From Candidatus Pygmaiobacter gallistercoris (GTDB lineage: Bacteria > Bacillota > Clostridia > Oscillospirales > Ruminococcaceae), in the NCBI GenBank assembly GCA_019113125.1, contig DXIA01000011.1:1-6988 (forward strand): DNA of 6,988 bases, written 5' to 3'. Positions 1-5,735 of this stretch are shown in pieces (within the stretch, counting starts at the first letter, position 1; every line of letters begins with the position of its first letter). Under the pieces are notes generated by a model that saw only the letters and a program-made list of their open reading frames with translations, was not told the origin of the DNA and ran no database searches. A program made the position numbers and the translations under genes.

Positions 1-367
1 GGATCACCGCCCAGATCAGCTCGAGCATGGTGTCGTCGGTCAGCGGCGCAGAGAGCGGGACCAGCTGCTCGAACAGCGCCACATAGGCGGAGAGCGCCGC
101 GGAGGCGTAGATGGTCGCGCCGGTAAACCCGCGCCCGAGAAAGACCAGGCCCAGAACCACCAGCAGCAGATTGATCAGGAACATCGCGCCGCCGACATTC
201 AGCCGGGGAAAGAGATCGGCCAGCAGGATCGCGACGCCGCTGGTTCCGCCGATGGCGAAATGGTTTGGGGTCTTAAAGATACTTATGCCCGCTGCGGTAA
301 AGATTAGACCCAGATTCAGAATCAAAAACCAGAGAATTTTTTCCCTTGTGCTGTGTGGAGTTGACAT
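1..367 (-). CDS. YitT/DUF161-family membrane protein, N-terminal part (cut by window edge)
   Basis: The first 122 codons of an integral membrane protein are present; the rest lies beyond the left edge. The product begins MSTPHSTREKILWFLILN. It has a hydrophobic first segment (about residues 11-30), then a turn FKTPNHFAIGGTSGVAILL (31-49), a second hydrophobic stretch (about 60-78), the motif LGRGFTGATIYAS (77-89) and a third segment. The glycine-rich turn 'P-N-x-x-A-I-G-G-T-S-G-V-A-I-L' after the first helix is the pattern I associate with YitT (DUF161/UPF0750) proteins, multi-pass membrane proteins of unknown biochemical role widespread in Firmicutes. The start is supported by AGGAAG at 375-380, seven bases upstream of ATG, and by a promoter at 423-451. 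The gene has its own promoter and sits behind the terminator of the preceding DUF3048 gene, so it is probably transcribed separately. The family call rests on motif memory only. Confidence 0.75.
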   Translation of the reverse strand, partial: MSTPHSTREKILWFLILNLGLIFTAAGISIFKTPNHFAIGGTSGVAILLADLFPRLNVGGAMFLINLLLVVLGLVFLGRGFTGATIYASAALSAYVALFEQLVPLSAPLTDDTMLELIWAVI

Positions 368-422
368 CAAAACACTTCCTGTCGGCGGAATTCTGCAGCT
401 GCAGTTCGATTTTATCAAACAC

Positions 423-451
423 ATTATAAAGAAAAAGAACCCCGAAAGCAA
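423..451 (-). promoter_or_regulatory. Promoter of the YitT-family gene
   Basis: Read on the minus strand, TTGCTT (446-451) is followed after exactly 17 bases by a perfect TATAAT (423-428). This is a sigma-A-type promoter with a weak -35 (3/6) and a consensus -10. Transcription would begin near 416, giving a leader of about 50 bases that contains the perfect 12-bp palindrome CTGCAGCTGCAG (393-404) before the ribosome site. Confidence 0.7.
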
Positions 452-465
452 CAAGGTGCGACGGC

Positions 466-516
466 AAAAAATCAGCGGACAGCCCAGGCGGCCTGATTCG
501 CCTGAGACTGTCCGCT
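466..516 (-). terminator. Rho-independent terminator after the 528-1598 DUF3048 gene
   Basis: On the minus strand, starting 11 bases after the stop codon, AGCGGACAG (508-516) pairs with CTGTCCGCT (474-482). An inner helix CAGGCG/CGCCTG (499-504 with 485-490) closes an 8-base loop. The stem is followed by GA and then a run of six T (A6 at 466-471 on the plus strand). Stem, GC content and T-run together fit an intrinsic terminator, and its position between the DUF3048 stop and the next promoter fits that role. Confidence 0.85.
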
Positions 517-527
517 GCAAAAAGCGG

Positions 528-1598
528 TTAGGACTCTTCCGACAGGGCGGGAACCAGCGCCGATCCGTCCACCGTCAGGGAGGACAGACGGGCAGTTGAG
601 ACGATCGCGATGTAGCTCTTGCCCGGCGCGACCTTCAGGCTGTCCCCGTTTTCGTCGTAGAGTTTCAGGGGGCTGTCGGGATTTCCCTTTTCCCACCGGA
701 TCTTCCGGTAGCCGCCGCCATTGAAATAGTACCCCTCGCCGGAGGACAGATCAAAGTTGGTCAGCACCGAGTCCTCCTTGTTGGTGACCTCGGTGAAGAG
801 GAGGAAAAGATTGGTGAAGGAGAGCTGCTCGCCGGTCCCCTCGTCGATCTGGGGAGCGCCGTAGATCGATTTGAGATAGAGGCCGGTGTCGGAATCATAC
901 CGGAAAGCGGCGTCCCCATAATCCGAAAAGTCAAATGCGAGCTCGGTGCCGCCGGCGGTGGGAGCGTCCGGTGCGCCGAAGTCAAACAGCGGATCCGGCG
1001 CGCCGGTGGTCGGGAGGGAGACCGCGTCGATGCCCTGCTGGATCAGACTGGCGTTGGTGTACCAGCAGTGCTCCTGCGCCTTGGTCTGGTACCGGTCCTC
1101 ATCGAAGACAAAGGAGGTCAGACCGAGATACAGCCCGTCGATGTCCTGATACTGATAATAGTTGAGCATGTCGGTGGCGTAGATCGAACCGCCGATGTGG
1201 ACGAAGACGGCGTTGAGCGGAAGCAGAAACTGCACAAATTGGTCCCGCGCCGACCGAACCGGTCCCACCAGCGGGACCTTGGTGTAGTCGGAGTAAACCG
1301 CCATCATGCGGGTGACCCCCCACTCGGTCTCCATCTCATAGATCACGTCGGCGGAGGCGATGCCGGTCTGCGGAAGCGCCGGCTGGGCGTTGTTGATCAT
1401 GATGGCGACCGGCCGCTGATCGGCGGGAAAGTCCGACCCGACCTCCAGGCCGGTCAGGGGATTATAGCTGTGGGTTTCGGTCTGACCGGATGTCGAAGAA
1501 GAGGGGGCGGAGGAGTCCGAACCGGAAAAGCTGCATCCGGACAACAGCAGCACCCCGATGGACAGGGCCAGCAGAAAACTGAAAATGCGTTTTTTCAT
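528..1598 (-). CDS. DUF3048 (YerB-like) lipoprotein, 356 aa
   Basis: A predicted exported lipoprotein. Residues 1-22 are a signal peptide (MKKR charged start, hydrophobic core 5-19) with lipobox LLSGC, so Cys22 would be lipidated. A Ser/Thr-rich linker (about 23-44) follows. The conserved N-terminal DUF3048 block then runs from NPLTGL (46-51) through RPVAIMINN (62-70), the ADVIYE motif (83-88), GVTRMMAVY (94-102) and VGPVRSARDQF (111-121) to the FVHIGGS region (132-138). A C-terminal block contains GYYFNGGGYRKIRWEKG and GKSYIAIVS, the pattern of the DUF3048 C-terminal domain. B. subtilis YerB is the reference member; its biochemical function is unknown to me, and I infer only a cell-surface location. 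The start is chosen because ATG lies five bases after AGGAGA (1604-1609) and opens a good signal peptide. The gene has its own promoter (1653-1681) and terminator. It is a paralogue of the gene at 1697-2854. Confidence 0.9.
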   Translation of the reverse strand: MKKRIFSFLLALSIGVLLLSGCSFSGSDSSAPSSSTSGQTETHSYNPLTGLEVGSDFPADQRPVAIMINNAQPALPQTGIASADVIYEMETEWGVTRMMAVYSDYTKVPLVGPVRSARDQFVQFLLPLNAVFVHIGGSIYATDMLNYYQYQDIDGLYLGLTSFVFDEDRYQTKAQEHCWYTNASLIQQGIDAVSLPTTGAPDPLFDFGAPDAPTAGGTELAFDFSDYGDAAFRYDSDTGLYLKSIYGAPQIDEGTGEQLSFTNLFLLFTEVTNKEDSVLTNFDLSSGEGYYFNGGGYRKIRWEKGNPDSPLKLYDENGDSLKVAPGKSYIAIVSTARLSSLTVDGSALVPALSEES

Positions 1599-1614
1599 GG
1601 TACTCTCCTGAAAA

Positions 1615-1631
1615 CGGCGGCAGCGCCGCCG
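1615..1631 (-). promoter_or_regulatory. GC hairpin in the leader of the 528-1598 gene (attenuator or terminator candidate)
   Basis: CGGCGGC (1615-1621) and GCCGCCG (1625-1631) form a 7-bp all-GC stem with a 3-base loop. On the minus strand it is followed at once by TTTTC and then the ribosome site AGGAGA. It lies inside the predicted leader, between the promoter at 1653-1681 and the start codon. It could end read-through from the upstream DUF3048 gene, attenuate this gene, or simply stabilise the mRNA. The T-run is only four long, so termination would be weak. Confidence 0.4.
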
Positions 1632-1652
1632 GAATGGTTGTTGCTCTCACAC

Positions 1653-1681
1653 ATTATAGGTCTGGCCCGGTCGGTTGTAAA
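1653..1681 (-). promoter_or_regulatory. Promoter of the 528-1598 DUF3048 gene
   Basis: On the minus strand TTTACA (1676-1681) is followed by a 17-base spacer and a perfect TATAAT (1653-1658). This is near-consensus for the vegetative sigma factor (5/6 and 6/6 with optimal spacing). Transcription would start near 1646, leaving a leader of about 48 bases. It begins only 15 bases after the stop of the upstream DUF3048 gene. Confidence 0.8.
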
Positions 1682-1696
1682 GAGGAAGAATCCGCC

Positions 1697-2854
1697 TTAC
1701 TCCGCGGCGGATGCGCTCGAGACGGCCGGCTCGGCGCCGGTGATCTCAAAATTGCTCCTCTCGTTCTGGCTCACGATGCCGACATAGCTGCGCCCGGTGT
1801 TGACCTTCACGCTCGCGCCGCTCTCATCGGTGAAGGTCAGCGAGCCCTCGATGCCGCTCTTCTGCCAGTGGATCGGCTCCGCCTTGCCGCCGTTGATGTA
1901 GTAGCCGGTGCCGCCGGCATCATAGTTGACCTTCTTGTAATCGGGATCCCCCTTGTCCAGACCGGTGTTGGGGTCGATGTTGCCGCCGGGGTAGGGGTAG
2001 GTGGTGATCTCGGCGAACAGGACGAATACATTGTCAAACGCCATCTGCTGGCCGTTGGCCTCGTCGATCATCGGGGTGTAGCCCTCGCTGTTGGTATAAA
2101 GGCTGGTCAGATATCTGCCGCTCGCCGCGTCATAGGTGAAACCGGTGCGGTAGGAGGCGGAGTGGACCACCTTGACGTCAAGCGCGCTCTGGCCCGACAG
2201 CACCCGCGGACTCTCCCGGCAGTCGACAAAGTCGAAGATCGGCTCGGTCAACTCCCGGCTCATGTCGATGCCGTGGCTGTCGATATAGCTCTGGATCTCC
2301 GCGCCGCTGGTAAAGGCGGTCGCGTCATAGGTGTAGCCCTGCGCGATCCGGTTCTGATCCCGATGGGTAAAGGTGGAGTACATCCCGTTGACCGCGAGAT
2401 CGCTGTACCCGTTGACGTCGATGAACTGCTGGGTGATCTCGCTGCGGCCGACAAACAGATAGAGCGGCTGGAACGGGAAGATCACCTGGAAGAACTGGTC
2501 CCGGGCCGAGCGCACCGAACCGACCTCGCCGAAGCTGGTGTCGGGAAAGAGGGCGAGGAACCGGGTGATCCCGCCCTCGACCATGATCTCATACAGCACG
2601 TCGGCCTCCGACAGACCGCGGGCGGGACGGCTGTCCGCCCGGTTGTTGATCATAATGGCGACCGGACGGCTGGCGATATAGCTCTCGTCCTGCTCTTCGC
2701 CGGTCAGCGGCTGGATCTCAACCACCGGTTCGGGGGTCGGGACCACCTCGGCCTTGGAGGAACTCCCCGCGGAGGAGGAATCCTTGCCGCCGCAGCCGGC
2801 AAACAGAGCCAGCGAGAGGGCGAGGGCGAGCATCAGACAGCACAAGCGTTTCAT
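1697..2854 (-). CDS. DUF3048 (YerB-like) lipoprotein, 385 aa
   Basis: Second member of the same family. The signal peptide MKRLCCLMLALALSLALFAG ends in lipobox LFAGC with Cys21 as the lipid site. A Ser-rich and Pro/Val-rich linker (about 22-47) follows, then the DUF3048 core: PLTGE (49-53), RPVAIMINN (63-71), ADVLYE (84-89), GITRFLALF (95-103), VGSVRSARDQFFQ (111-123). The C-terminal domain carries GTGYYINGG, IHWQKSG and GRSYVGIVSQ. The same open frame extends upstream to 3127, giving a 476-codon version, but I start at 2854. This ATG follows GGAGAA (2861-2866) by six bases, opens a proper signal peptide, and lies downstream of a strong promoter at 2910-2938 that would leave the longer start untranscribed. 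Cellular role unknown; a surface or envelope function is inference. Divergent from the OpuC operon, with no shared leader. Confidence 0.9.
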   Translation of the reverse strand: MKRLCCLMLALALSLALFAGCGGKDSSSAGSSSKAEVVPTPEPVVEIQPLTGEEQDESYIASRPVAIMINNRADSRPARGLSEADVLYEIMVEGGITRFLALFPDTSFGEVGSVRSARDQFFQVIFPFQPLYLFVGRSEITQQFIDVNGYSDLAVNGMYSTFTHRDQNRIAQGYTYDATAFTSGAEIQSYIDSHGIDMSRELTEPIFDFVDCRESPRVLSGQSALDVKVVHSASYRTGFTYDAASGRYLTSLYTNSEGYTPMIDEANGQQMAFDNVFVLFAEITTYPYPGGNIDPNTGLDKGDPDYKKVNYDAGGTGYYINGGKAEPIHWQKSGIEGSLTFTDESGASVKVNTGRSYVGIVSQNERSNFEITGAEPAVSSASAAE

Positions 2855-2909
2855 GATATCTTCTCCATTTCCGGCTGCGAGAAAAGAGACGCAGCAGATT
2901 CTTCTTTTT

Positions 2910-2938
2910 ACTATACCGAAAAAGACAATGGATGTAAA
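2910..2938 (-). promoter_or_regulatory. Promoter of the 1697-2854 DUF3048 gene
   Basis: On the minus strand TTTACA (2933-2938), a 17-base spacer and TATAGT (2910-2915) form a sigma-A-type promoter, 5/6 at each box. The predicted start near 2903 leaves a leader of about 50 bases before ATG at 2854. The -35 hexamer is identical to that of the paralogous downstream gene. Confidence 0.75.
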
Positions 2939-2946
2939 GCGAAAAA

Positions 2947-3042
2947 GGACGGGCGGATTTTTTGGGGGGCAGGGCAATAAACTGAGAAAGAGGACCAAAA
3001 TCCCCTGCCGGGGGCCCTCGATCAAGTAAGGAACGCCCGTCC
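2947..3042. repeat. Nested long-range inverted repeat (possible structured RNA or terminator)
   Basis: Outer arms GGACGGGCG (2947-2955) and CGCCCGTCC (3034-3042) are perfect 9-bp complements. Between them GGCAGGG (2968-2974) and CCCTGCC (3003-3009) form a second perfect 7-bp pair. A competing pairing also exists: GGATTTTTTGG (2955-2965) with CCAAAATCC (2995-3003), with two bulged T. On the minus strand the outer stem is followed immediately by five T (plus-strand A5 at 2942-2946). A folded transcript ending leftwards, or a protein-binding DNA structure, are both possible. No family recognised. Confidence 0.4.
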
Positions 3043-3204
3043 GCCTGCGTTTCATACAGAAAAGCGGCCGCCTTTTTTGAAAAAACGGAGATGGGCGGAA
3101 TATCCGGGCGGGTCGCAGACGATGCAAATTTTTTTTGGTGTCCGCGGATCGGCCCGGCGGGCGATATCACGGCCGCCTGTGGGGGAGGTGCGAAAAAGAA
3201 AAGG

Positions 3205-3234
3205 TTGACAAAGTAACAACTTTACATGTATTAT
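3205..3234 (+). promoter_or_regulatory. Promoter of the OpuC-type operon
   Basis: A perfect TTGACA (3205-3210) is followed after 18 bases by TATTAT (3229-3234, 5/6). An alternative -10, TATAAA at 3232-3237, would need a 21-base spacer and is less likely. Transcription near 3241 gives a leader of about 90 bases. This is the only good plus-strand promoter seen before the four transporter genes. Confidence 0.75.
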
Positions 3235-3241
3235 AAAGTTG
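3217..3241. promoter_or_regulatory. Candidate operator over the OpuC -10 box
   Basis: CAACTTTA (3217-3224) and TAAAGTTG (3234-3241) are perfect 8-bp inverted arms separated by 9 bases. They cover the -10 region and likely start site, so bound protein would be expected to repress. An overlapping smaller dyad AAAGT-AACA-ACTTT (3210-3223) shares the left arm. In Bacillus, osmolyte uptake operons are controlled by MarR-type GbsR/OpcR repressors; whether such a protein acts here is inference, and no regulator gene lies in the window. Confidence 0.5.
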
Positions 3242-3329
3242 GTTATGCAAATTTTACCTTGTCACGCGCTGTCATGCGCTGCGCTGAGAACAGGCGGACA
3301 CAGCGGATAGAAGAGAGGAAGGCGGCAGA

Positions 3330-4460
3330 ATGATTGAATACCGGAACGTCTCAAAGAACTACGGCGACCGACAGGTCGTCAAAAACCTCAGCTTTACGAT
3401 TGAGGACGGCCAGTTCGCGGTTCTGATCGGGCCGTCCGGCTGCGGGAAGACCACCACCCTCAAGATGCTCAACCGGCTGATTCAGTCGGATGGCGGGGAG
3501 ATCCTGCTGGACGGCAAGAATGTCAATGAGATCAACGCCGAGCAGCTGCGCCAGCACATCGGCTATGTCATCCAGCAGATCGGTCTGTTTCCCAACATGA
3601 CGGTGGAACAGAACATCACGGTGGTGCCCCGGCTGCTCAAGTGGGACAAGGCCCGCTGTGCAAAGCGGGTGCGGGAGCTGCTCGCATTGGTGGACATGGA
3701 CTATGACACCTATGCGAAGAAATACCCCAACGAGCTCTCGGGCGGCCAGCAGCAGCGGGTCGGCGTGCTGCGGGCGCTGGCGGCCGAGCCGCCGGTCATC
3801 CTGATGGATGAGCCCTTCGGCGCGCTGGATCCCATCACCCGGGACTCGCTGCAGGATGAGGTGAAGAGCCTGCAAAAACGGCTCAAAAAGACGATTATCT
3901 TTGTCACCCACGACATGAATGAGGCGATCAAGATGGCGGACGTCATCCTCTTTATGAGCGATGGCGAGCTGCTGCAGAAGGCCTCGCCGGAGGAGATGCT
4001 CCGCGCGCCGGCCAACGACATCGTGCGGGAGTTCATGGGCAAGCATGTCGCGCAGGGCGTCTCGGGGCAGGACAACATCCCCTGCAAGGAGATCATGCGC
4101 AGGAATGTCGCAAAGGTCTCGAGCAGCTGGCGCACCCTCGAATGCGTGCAGATCATGAGCAGCCGGGAGATCGACTCCCTCGTGGTGGTCGACCAGGACG
4201 ACCGCTACCTCGGGGTGGTCACCATCGACGGCATCAAGGCGCACGGCAAGCCGGGCATGCCGGTGACCGAGCTGCTCGAGACGACGGTGCCCACCGTCTA
4301 CACCGATACGCTGGCCAAGGAGGCGTTCTCCACGCTGGACAGCACCAAGTCCCGGTATCTGGTGGTGCTGGACAAAAAGGAGCGGCCGGTGGGGATCATC
4401 ACCCGCACGAGTATGTCCAAGGCCCTGGCCTATATGGTCTGGGGAGGTGACGCGGTATGA
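3330..4460 (+). CDS. opuCA: OpuC-type osmoprotectant ABC importer, ATP-binding subunit with tandem CBS domains
   Basis: Cytoplasmic ATPase of an importer for glycine betaine-like solutes, 376 aa. All nucleotide-binding motifs are present: A-loop Tyr11, Walker A GPSGCGKT (34-41), Q-loop Gln82/83, signature LSGGQQQR (136-143), Walker B VILMDEP (156-162), D-loop GALD (164-167) and switch His194 in FVTHD. A C-terminal region from about residue 250 contains two CBS repeats (approximately 254-308 and 315-370), with REIDSLVVVDQDDRYLGVVTI and SRYLVVLDKKERPVGIITRTS as the recognisable cores. CBS tails are typical of OpuCA/OpuBA/ProV-type subunits. In Listeria and Staphylococcus OpuCA they bind cyclic di-AMP, which restrains uptake; the same control here is inference. 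Start ATG follows AGGAAGG (3316-3322) by seven bases. The stop overlaps the next start (ATGA). First gene of the operon. Confidence 0.93.
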   Translation: MIEYRNVSKNYGDRQVVKNLSFTIEDGQFAVLIGPSGCGKTTTLKMLNRLIQSDGGEILLDGKNVNEINAEQLRQHIGYVIQQIGLFPNMTVEQNITVVPRLLKWDKARCAKRVRELLALVDMDYDTYAKKYPNELSGGQQQRVGVLRALAAEPPVILMDEPFGALDPITRDSLQDEVKSLQKRLKKTIIFVTHDMNEAIKMADVILFMSDGELLQKASPEEMLRAPANDIVREFMGKHVAQGVSGQDNIPCKEIMRRNVAKVSSSWRTLECVQIMSSREIDSLVVVDQDDRYLGVVTIDGIKAHGKPGMPVTELLETTVPTVYTDTLAKEAFSTLDSTKSRYLVVLDKKERPVGIITRTSMSKALAYMVWGGDAV

Positions 4461-5095
4461 CCCACTTTTTTGAGACCTACGGCGCGATGCTCGTCCAGGC
4501 GATCCTGGTGCATCTGGCCTATGTGGTGACCAGTGTCGCCGCCGCCACGGTGGTGGCGCTGGTGCTGGGGATCCTGCTCTCCCGGGCGCCCTCGATTGCC
4601 CGCTGGATGATGCCGGTGATCTCGATCTCCCAGACCATTCCCGGCATCGTCTTTATCGGCATTCTCTACCTCTATCTCGGGATGGAGCCGATCACCGCCT
4701 TTACCGCGCTGGCGATCTACGCGGTCTTCCCGATCCTGAAAAACACCTATGCCGGGCTGCTCGGGGTGGAGGAGAAGTACAAGGAGGCAGCCCGCGGCTG
4801 CGGCATGAGCCCGCGGCAGATTTTGTTCAAAATCGAGCTGCCGCTCGCGATGCCGACCATCTTTGCCGGCATCCGGATGTCCACCGTCTACACCGTCAGC
4901 TGGGCGGTGCTGACCGCGATGATCGGCCTTGGCGGGCTGGGCGAGTTTGTCTACCGCGGCGTTTCGACCAACAACAGCACCCTGACCGTCACCGGTGCGA
5001 TCCCGGCGGCCATCATGGCCATCGCGCTGGGCGCGCTGGTGGACTGGATTCAGAAAAAGGTCACCCCGCGCGGGCTGCAGGAGGTGAAGGACTGA
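4457..5095 (+). CDS. opuCB: OpuC-type importer permease 1
   Basis: Integral membrane subunit, 212 aa, with about five or six hydrophobic segments (roughly 10-42, 52-74, 78-95, 130-165, 175-197). The cytoplasmic EAA loop that docks on the ATPase is visible as EAARGCGMSPRQILFKIELP (110-129), carrying the conserved Glu-Ala-Ala, Gly116 and Leu-Pro. QTIPGIVFIGIL (59-70) and GLGGLGEFVYRG are typical of BPD-type osmolyte permeases. The C-terminal KKVTPRGLQ resembles the end of B. subtilis OpuCB as I remember it, which is why I prefer this symbol over opuCD. Translation is coupled: the start overlaps the ATPase stop by four bases and follows GGAGGTGA (4443-4450) inside the ATPase gene. Expected to form a heterodimeric channel with the next product. 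Confidence 0.88.
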   Translation: MTHFFETYGAMLVQAILVHLAYVVTSVAAATVVALVLGILLSRAPSIARWMMPVISISQTIPGIVFIGILYLYLGMEPITAFTALAIYAVFPILKNTYAGLLGVEEKYKEAARGCGMSPRQILFKIELPLAMPTIFAGIRMSTVYTVSWAVLTAMIGLGGLGEFVYRGVSTNNSTLTVTGAIPAAIMAIALGALVDWIQKKVTPRGLQEVKD

Positions 5096-5688
5096 TGGAT
5101 TGGAGCAGAGTCTGGGAACATTTCACCATCGTGCTCATCGCGAGCGTCTTCACCGTCATTGTCGGCCTGCTGCTCGGGTTTGCGGCCCATCTCAACCGCC
5201 GGGCGGGCAAGGTGATCCTCGCCTTTGTCGATCTGCTGCAGACGATCCCGGCGCTGGCGCTGCTGGGCATTATCATGGTCTTTTTCGGCGGCAGCCGGAC
5301 CACCGTCATTGTCGGTCTGGTGCTCTACTCGCTGCTGCCGGTGGTCCGCAATACCTGCACCGGACTGGAGAGCGTCAGCCCCGCGGTCAAGGAGGCCGCG
5401 CTCGGCATGGGGATGAGCAAGACCTACCGGCTCTTTATGGTCGAGTTTCCGATTGCGTTCCCGACCATCTTTACCGGGATCCGGATCGCGGTGGTCACCT
5501 CGATCAGCGTGGCGGTCTTCGGCACCTTTGTCGGCGGCGGCGGTCTGGGGCAGGTCATCTACCGCGGCATTTATGTACAGGATATGGGGCGCATTCTGTT
5601 CGGCACCGTGTCGCTGATGGTGATGGCGGTGCTGCTGGACAGCCTGATGTCGATTGTCGAGAAACGGCTCTACCGCCACCAGATGTGA
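5095..5688 (+). CDS. opuCD: OpuC-type importer permease 2
   Basis: Second membrane subunit, 197 aa. It has hydrophobic segments at roughly 12-31, 39-64, 69-83, 128-148 and 165-188, and the EAA loop EAALGMGMSKTYRLFMVEFP (100-119) with Gly106. QTIPALALLGIIMVFFG (49-65) and FGTFVGGGGLGQVIYRG (142-158) match the OpuCD/OpuBD pattern better than OpuCB, but the assignment between the two permease names is soft. The N-terminus is short compared with B. subtilis OpuCD. The start codon shares its first base with the preceding stop (TGATG) and follows a full AGGAGGTGA (5079-5087) by seven bases, so it is translationally coupled. Placing both permeases before the binding protein differs from the B. subtilis order, where the binding protein lies between them. 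Confidence 0.87.
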   Translation: MDWSRVWEHFTIVLIASVFTVIVGLLLGFAAHLNRRAGKVILAFVDLLQTIPALALLGIIMVFFGGSRTTVIVGLVLYSLLPVVRNTCTGLESVSPAVKEAALGMGMSKTYRLFMVEFPIAFPTIFTGIRIAVVTSISVAVFGTFVGGGGLGQVIYRGIYVQDMGRILFGTVSLMVMAVLLDSLMSIVEKRLYRHQM

Positions 5689-5735
5689 GCGGCAGCCGAT
5701 TTGCCAACCATTGAGGACAAGAAGAAGGGGGAAAC

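Larger units (their letters stand above)
2855..3329. other. Divergent intergenic region between the DUF3048 gene and the OpuC operon
   Basis: 475 bp with no gene that I trust. It holds the leftward DUF3048 promoter (2910-2938), a nested long-range inverted repeat (2947-3042), an AT palindrome TTTTTTGAAAAAA (3073-3085) next to a NotI-type GCGGCCGC (3065-3072), two copies of ATGCAAATTTT (3122-3132 and 3245-3255), the OpuC promoter and operator candidate (3205-3241), and a 10-bp imperfect tandem repeat GTCACGCGCT/GTCATGCGCT (3261-3280) in the OpuC leader. Open frames crossing it lack ribosome sites or are extensions of the DUF3048 frame. Confidence 0.6.

Noticed and set aside
111..599. 162-codon plus-strand open frame at the left
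   Set aside because: Rich in Arg/Pro, runs across a terminator and promoter of the opposite strand and has no plausible ribosome site.
1634..2980. 448-codon open frame on the plus strand opposite the DUF3048 gene
   Set aside because: It is the mirror of a clearly coding minus-strand gene in GC-rich DNA; composition is Val/Gly/Asp/Leu-repetitive with no recognisable domain and no ribosome site.
3060..3090. GCGGCCGC followed by TTTTTT as a plus-strand terminator
   Set aside because: No gene ends upstream on that strand, and the palindrome has no loop, so a stable hairpin with AAAAG/CTTTT arms would have only five pairs.
2855..3127. N-terminal extension of the 1697-2854 DUF3048 protein to 476 residues
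   Set aside because: It would bury the lipoprotein signal peptide, and it starts upstream of the promoter at 2910-2938.
3261..3300. Possible CRISPR or larger repeat array in the transporter leader
   Set aside because: Only two adjacent 10-base units with one mismatch and no spacers.
3351..4244. 297-codon minus-strand open frame opposite the ATPase gene
   Set aside because: Antisense shadow; the plus-strand frame contains every ABC ATPase motif.
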